Below, piece by piece: positions 39,329-44,604 of a DNA stretch of 44,604 bases. Numbering within the stretch: the first letter of the stretch is position 1; each line of letters begins with the position of its first letter. The stretch is taken from positions 1-44,604 of the forward strand of contig JAQIWT010000052.1 of the NCBI GenBank assembly GCA_034696485.1, given 5' to 3'. Position numbers and translations under genes: made by a program. The stretch comes from Isohypsibius dastychi (Eukaryota > Tardigrada > Eutardigrada > Parachela > Isohypsibiidae). Under the pieces are notes generated by a model, which saw only the letters and a list, made by a program, of their open reading frames with translations, had not been told where the DNA came from and did no database searches.

Positions 39329-40217
39329 CTCCACCCTTGAGCAACAACATCATCGATGTCGCACTGAGTTTTCTCCTAACCTGTTCAAGAAACAAGCTGT
39401 GCAAGAAGACGAGTGCAAGCGGTTTGCAGTTGGTGGATGCCACATCGAATCCCCCTCACGCTGCCAGGATGGGCATTTCGCAGCCTTCTGCTCCAGTCAA
39501 GCAAGTCTCAACGACATCAAGGATTTTCTTCAAAATGTCGCTCGTAAAGTGCCGTGTAGTCCAATCGGCTTCACCAAAGAGGGAAATTTCGGTCTGGTCC
39601 TCTCATCCAGCTTGACGGAGCGAATTGTCCATCTGCGAATCCTAAGAGCTATTCACCTCACTTTGGACGTGCTCGAGCATATGAGGTTGCGGTCTCTGTT
39701 GGAGTTGGTCATCCAGGATGGCATCGGAGGTGTGAGCATCCCAAGAGGCAGTCTGCGATTGTTAAGAAGTCTTCGTGTTCTCTGTTTCCTCAACACCAGG
39801 ATCGAAAACCTCGAGAATGGGGCTCTGCAAATCTTGCCAAGACTACAGCAACTGGTGCTGGGAGGAGGAACATCGAACTCGTCTATCGATGCATTTTCCC
39901 AGTTACTTCATGATAAAAGGGAAACGGGCCAGTTCTCGAGGTGGTCCAGCGTGGTCAAACTTCACTGTTTCCCGGAATACACGTGGCTGCGAAGATATTT
40001 GAAGAATCACCCGTATCTACTTGCCCCTCGAGCAGAAGGAAAGATATGGGGTGAGACCGAAGCACCGGGATTTGGACACTCCGTCGGTCGGACGAGACGA
40101 GACATATACTTTGCTGTCGATTGCAAAGACCGCGAGAACCTCTTCAGAGGAATGGAGGACCAAGTTCCCTTTTCGCTCAATGCGCAAGACCGAAGTGCCG
40201 AGGATTATGATGATTAG
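39329..40217 (+). CDS. Leucine-rich-repeat-like protein, C-terminal exon
   Basis: One large exon open from a cttttcag acceptor (39328) to TAG, about 295 residues; the 5' part of the gene is not identified. A Cys-containing start (ECKRFAVGGCHIESPSRC, later CSS and PCSP) resembles an N-terminal cap. LRR-like units follow: LRSLLELVIQDGIGGVSIPR, LRSLRVLCFLNTRIENLENG, LPRLQQLVLGG. The region with CFPEYTWLRRYLKNHPYL is compatible with an LRR C-terminal cap. The end is charged (QDRSAEDYDD). No membrane segment is seen, so it is probably secreted or attached by a part encoded upstream. Codons run without a stop, and the repeated leucine spacing argues for a real gene. It could belong to the same transcription unit as the apple-domain exons. 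Function unknown. Confidence 0.6.
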
Positions 40218-41268
40218 CATTTGGCAGTCATCGTTTTAAACATTGAAGATTGTTCGATAAAACATTGTTTTTGCTGTTCAAATTACGTTTTTACCTCGAC
40301 TATGTTTTTTGTGAAATTTGTGCCATTCTTAGATCAAAAATTCACTCGGTTTCGAAGAAATGCTCTGTATTGTCTAGCAACTTGAATCGTCTGCAGAACA
40401 TCAAGTTTTTTCCAGTTCTCGGACTGTGCGGATATATTTGAGAAATCGATTCCATTGACAACTGATGCACCTTCGGATAAGACAGAAAAACATTTGACGA
40501 ACTTCTAGATCGTCAACAGTGCTTATTATATCCTAGGCGATTCAGGCGTCAAAAGATTATCAGGCCCTCTAACGTCAGAAACTATGTGCATAGGTGTGAA
40601 CAAAAGCGCCAGAACAACAAACTTTTTCCGGTTCCCGCACAAACGTTCTTGGGGAATCGTTTCTAACTGAGGCTGGTTCGCATTGAGAAGAAACAGAAAA
40701 TAGTTTTTTGGAGTTTATTTCCTGAGCTTCCCATCGCTGTTTAATACCATTGAATCTGCTTTGAACATCAAAGATATCCCAGGCCCGGGAACGTTGATAC
40801 TTTCAGCTTCGTTGGAATCACAAGTTTCAAAACGCGAAATAGTCGACCAACACAATGACCTTTGCTATTCGAATACGGTAAAAGCTTACCACGTGAGTGT
40901 GCCGGAAGCGGTTATCGGTTACGAAGCTACCGGTAGTCTTGTTCGAGTAACACAAAGACGTGATTTTTATCACTCTGTTTGCTACAATTTATCGACCACG
41001 TAATTGATTTATCTTAAAAATATACTTTTTCGAGATTTATGTTGTCACTGCTTGCCTCACGTGTCCGCCGCCAGTATTCATCAAGTCGTAAAATGTCTCC
41101 TTCATGATATTTTTCCTCACACGAGTCACAAAGATTTATGGTCTCTCGGAATATCAAAACAACAAATCGATGTCGGAGTAGCATGAAGCTGTTGCAAAAA
41201 AACATACCAGTGGTTGTTAAAACTGACACAAACACTTTTTTTCGGTTCAGTTTTTACCCAGTTGAAAC
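40218..41268. other. Gene-free spacer upstream of the MFS carrier
   Basis: About 1 kb with only short open frames (up to 80 codons) that have no domain or splice context. It presumably contains the 3'UTR of the leucine-rich gene and the promoter of the carrier. Confidence 0.4.
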
Positions 41269-43389
41269 ATGGGGATTCTCAGAAAGTTGGTTCAACCATT
41301 GCGGAAATATTTTGGCGAGGTGCAACACATTCGCACGGAAGCTCAACTAGAGAATGAACGCTGGCTTATACCCAAAGTGATCCCATTCAATCGATGGCTA
41401 CTCATGCCTGTTGCGCTTCTCATTCAGGTACAAGACATGTGGTTGTGCATCATCAAATGTTCAAGTGACCTTACGAAAAAAATCAAGTCCTGCGGTCCAT
41501 TACATTGAGTTGACATATTAAATACTTCCTCAATTAGGCTTGTCTGGGAACTTTGTATGCATGGAGCGGGTTTAATCTCCCCATTGAAACCAAACTCTAC
41601 GGCATCAATGGCGGTATTGACCGTGCAATCGGTATCTATGCCCCCCCCCCCCGCACCAACAAAGTCTCCCGTTGTTCTATATTGAAATTATTTGATATAG
41701 CTGTCAACGTATTCTACTTGGCTGTGCCCGTCTTTGCCGTCGCATCCACAATCGCCGGTCCGTACATGGAGCGCAACGGTCCGAAAAAGTGTGCTCTGAT
41801 AGGTGGTGCACTGTTCTACCTGGGCCATCTGATAACAGCGCTCGGAATTTACGTGGAAAAGCTACCCGTCATTTATGTCGGCTATGGCATTTTCTACGGT
41901 GCAGGTATAGGTGTAACGTACATCTGTCCAGTTTCCCCACTGCAGAAATGGTTCCCCGAGAAGCGGGGTCTCGCAGCTGGAGTTGGGATATGTGGCTTCG
42001 GAGCGGGCGCTATCATTGCTCCATATGCTCAGAAAATTATGATCGGGTCGGATTACGCTGCAACAGGAGTGGAGAACCTTGGCATCGAGCTGACTTTTGT
42101 CATTTTGGGATCATGCTATTTCGCGATTATCACCTTGTCGGCGCTTGTACTGCGTATGCCCCCACCTGGGTACGAGATTAAGGGGATCAGCATTCATACC
42201 GTCAAAGGCGCTGAACGCAAACTCTCGACAGATGCTTCCACTTCGACTTTTGACCAATCCACGTACTTTTCGATGAAACTGTCGCAAGCCATGTTTTCTG
42301 TTCAGTACTGGATGATCGTAAGTCTTACCTTGAATTTTTTTTATTTTTTTAAAATGTGAAACATATTCTGTTTTTAAGTATGTGATGTTTTTGGGATCAC
42401 AATTGCCTGGTCTATTACTCCTCTCCAAAATCCAGTCGATGGTCCAGAATCAGCTGGGAAAGAGCGCGAATGAAGCCGCCATGATAAATGCGATTTTGAG
42501 CTGCGTAAGAATCAACTTTAATCTGGCTGCCCATCATGAAGTGATGATTTTGTTGCAGTTAAACTTATTGGGCACTGTGGTTTTCCCAGTCATCTCCGAT
42601 CTTGTGAAAACCAGAAGGCCTCTGTTTGCCCTGTCACTTGCCGTGCAAGCGGTTCTTCTCGGCTGTCTTCCAACAGTACTGAACCACCAAAGCTATGCAG
42701 GCGCACTGTTCTGCTACTTCACGATTGTTTTCTGTTGTAAAGATTGTCTCGCGAACATAAGTAGAAAATTTGTACAGAGCATATTTTTGTTGCAGACGGG
42801 GCTGGCTTTGGCCTGATTCCGGCATTGCTTGCAGACCAGTTCGGAGCGAAGAATGTCGGTGCGTTACATGGACTGATGCTCACAGCTTGGGCGTTGGACG
42901 GAATATACGGTGGACCGACTTTCTCTGCTGTTTACAGCCATCAGAAAAGCGCTCTACCGAATCAACCACATCAATGGTGAGATTCGTGTTCCACCCGCCA
43001 ATCCTTGATTTACAGAGTCTTTTATTATGAATAGGTACGACTTGAATTTTCGATGGCTTTTGGCTCCCGTGCTCCTCTCCTTCCTTGTCTCGCTGTTCAT
43101 CCCGTGCAACCTTCGTGACAAGCATCTGCCACGTGCACCAGGAGAGAGTTTCAGATTCCGTATTTTGGGTTTCCCGCTTATTAGAATTATTGGTGGCTGG
43201 CCGACATTTCTGTTCAAGAAACACGAAGAAATGGAATGGCAGAAATATCTAGAATCTCTGAAGCAGGAGCACAGGATCACGCCCAGTCCGGTGTTCGACG
43301 AAGTGGACACTGTTCTGCCAAGACGTGCTGAGATATCTCTGGTGACTTTGCGAAGGTCGAGTCTCATACCAGGTGGCATCAGCCTCTGA
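41269..43389 (+). CDS. MFS transporter, oxalate/formate-antiporter-like (OFA type)
   Basis: Seven phase-consistent exons: 41269-41427, 41538-41631, 41701-42317, 42379-42504, 42559-42736, 42796-42976 and 43035-43389; about 569 residues. About twelve hydrophobic segments are visible. OFA-type features: the start of TM1 ACLGTLYAWSGF, the loop PLQKWFPEKRGLAAGVGICG with GFGAGA, and the second-half motif YGAGFGLIPALLADQFGAKN. The loop between TM6 and TM7 is long and polar (about 240-285), and the cytoplasmic tail is long and charged. Known family members carry carboxylates or related anions across membranes; the substrate here is not predictable. Intron 2 (41632-41700, 69 nt) is stop-free, in frame, and carries a run of 12 C. 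The start is the ATG at 41269, followed by a hydrophilic N-terminus of about 45 residues. Confidence 0.88.
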
Positions 43390-43844
43390 TCGAAATGTTG
43401 TTGTGATTCGATTACATCGACGCTGAAAATGTTTGTGAAACTGAGTTTTATCTGTTTTTGACAGTGATGATGTATTAATTTCTCATTAAAGCCATGTAAC
43501 TTTCGAAGGAAATTTACGAGCATTTACAAGGGCACACTACGTCGTAGCAGTTTTTCAACAAAACCTAACGGCAGATTCTTGTGTTCGGAGATGACATTTA
43601 TGACAGTTTTATCGCCTTGGCGTTGCCGTATCGAAGTTGGTTTGGTGATATATTCGAAACATAAATGTCACCTGTTATGAGATTGAGTTGATTGGCTGAT
43701 CAACAACGGTCTGGCGTCGGGTGATTTACGCTTTTTGGCGATCACCTGAGTGTTGACTTTCTCGCATAGATGACCACATGATACAACAAGATTTTATCGA
43801 AAGGGCTCGAAAACGGCAAAATCAGGTGCTTGCAATGAGAATAA
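43390..43844. other. 3' flank of the MFS carrier
   Basis: 3'UTR and spacer up to the MITE. ATTAAA near 43486 is a candidate poly(A) signal. No coding sequence is seen. Confidence 0.4.
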
Positions 43845-43996
43845 AGTACTGTACTGCCGCGACCAGACCGTGCGAAAACATCACTGGGGTGGAGAATTTT
43901 ACCCGTGTACGAGTAAGGTGGTAGCCTACCCAGCCGGGTCTACTTTTACTGATGGCGTCATATTTCTGCCCGGTCTGATCGCGGCAGTACAGTACT
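43845..43996. mobile_element. MITE copy 2
   Basis: A 152-bp element with terminal inverted repeats AGTACTGTACTGCCGCGAYC then AGACCG, perfect except for one mismatch over 26 bp. It is the same family as 39133-39272 but in the opposite orientation, with matching interior blocks such as CCAGCCGGGTCT. It has no open frame. The TA inside the ends fits a TA-targeting (Tc1/mariner/pogo) transposase. Confidence 0.88.
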
Positions 43997-44199
43997 CCGT
44001 CCTCTCGTGAAATTGGGCACCCCCTGCCTTGATTTCGTATAGCAGCACAGCAGGAGAAAACTGAACTTTACTGCAGTGACTTGGTTCAACACCAGGCAAA
44101 TCAATCGGGAACCCGCTCACATGTAAATCAACCAAATATCAACTACATCATTCATTTGATAGCGATAAACAGATTTCTGATATCAAAACCAATTCAGTT

Positions 44200-44538
44200 T
44201 CAAACAAAAGATTCGAAGCTCTTACGGAAACCACTACGAACAGTATCTGGTGAAACATCTCCCCACGCTTGAGAAACCATGGCCATGTATTCATTTCTTG
44301 ATGGTGCCTTCAAATTTCCGCATTTTGTTACGTTTCCCTTATCCGTCTGAACCCTCACAAATTCCTGGCAAATACGCTGATAATGAGCTTTGAAACTGCC
44401 GATGATAGCGACGTCCAGTGGCTGATAAGAGCCAGTCATTCCTCCGGGAATCAACACTTGATGTACATTTCTCTCCATTAGGATATCCAAAGAAGGCACA
44501 GATTTATGCGCTGAGAAGTTATCCCGAACAGGGTATAG
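44200..44538 (-). pseudogene. Pogo/Tigger-like DDE transposase remnant (C-terminal part)
   Basis: The minus-strand frame reads RDNFSAHKSVPSLDILMERN, then HQVLIPGGMTGSYQPLDVAI and IGSFKAHYQ, ending with WGDVSPDTVRSGFRKSFESF. The DN-x-SAH element (second catalytic Asp region), the hydrophobic strand and the YQPLDV motif are typical of the DDE_1 domain of pogo/Tigger elements. An in-frame TAG stands about 12 codons before the DN, and the first catalytic region is not found in the remaining 65 bp of the window. It is therefore a decayed fragment, or an exon if ggttag is a splice acceptor. It continues toward or beyond the window edge. Confidence 0.7.
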
Positions 44539-44604
44539 CTAACCCCACCCGCGGTTATCATGATGCTAGCCTGTATAATCACCCGTATGATCGCCCCATG
44601 CCAA

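Overview
This is compact metazoan nuclear DNA. Nearly every gene is split by short GT-AG introns, many of 50-110 nt, and the encoded proteins are animal families: a C/EBP-type bZIP factor, EDC4, Na,K-ATPase-like and PMCA-like pumps, a CUB/LDLa/serine-protease-like protein, a class A GPCR and apple-domain proteins. About thirteen coding units sit in 44.6 kb. A tardigrade or another small ecdysozoan would fit, but that is inferred from gene density, intron size and the hydrophilic stress-protein-like cluster; no phylogenetic marker was tested. All exon joins come from reading splice sites and checking phase. No transcript was available.

Layout: 542-3381 (+) C/EBP-like bZIP factor; 4615-10933 (+) EDC4/Ge-1 decapping scaffold; 11380-16342 (-) four tandem genes for small, very hydrophilic, Asn/Pro/Gly-rich proteins, three with an obviously shared N-terminal module, with a decayed duplicate of an Na,K-ATPase exon lodged among them; 17090-24203 (-) a 19-exon Na,K-ATPase alpha-like pump of about 1425 residues with a roughly 390-residue disordered N-terminal extension; 25195-30355 (+) a 17-exon PMCA-like pump of about 1021 residues, divergent from the previous gene across about 1 kb; 30985-33896 (-) a 16-exon secreted 3xCUB-LDLa-serine protease homologue that has lost two of three catalytic residues; 34040-35760 a tandem duplication of the 5' flank of the next gene; 35734-36810 (+) a class A GPCR; 37290-38902 (+) a secreted two-apple-domain protein; 39329-40217 (+) a leucine-rich-repeat-like exon; 41269-43389 (+) an oxalate/formate-antiporter-like MFS carrier; 43845-44538 a MITE and a pogo/Tigger-like transposase remnant.

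The strongest biological signals are these. (1) The tandem family of disordered proteins has a conserved promoter and 5'UTR-intron design, one duplicated N-terminal module, and completely different tails (Gly/Gln, poly-acidic, GSGG repeat). (2) Two adjacent, divergently transcribed P-type pumps each lack an acidic ion-binding membrane residue that is essential in characterised relatives (TM6 Asp to Cys in the Na,K-ATPase-like pump, TM4 Glu to Ala in the PMCA-like pump). (3) The CUB-domain protein is a clear pseudoprotease. (4) Small-scale duplication is frequent: an exon copied inside the pump gene, an exon copied out of it, a duplicated GPCR flank, and two copies of a MITE in opposite orientation.
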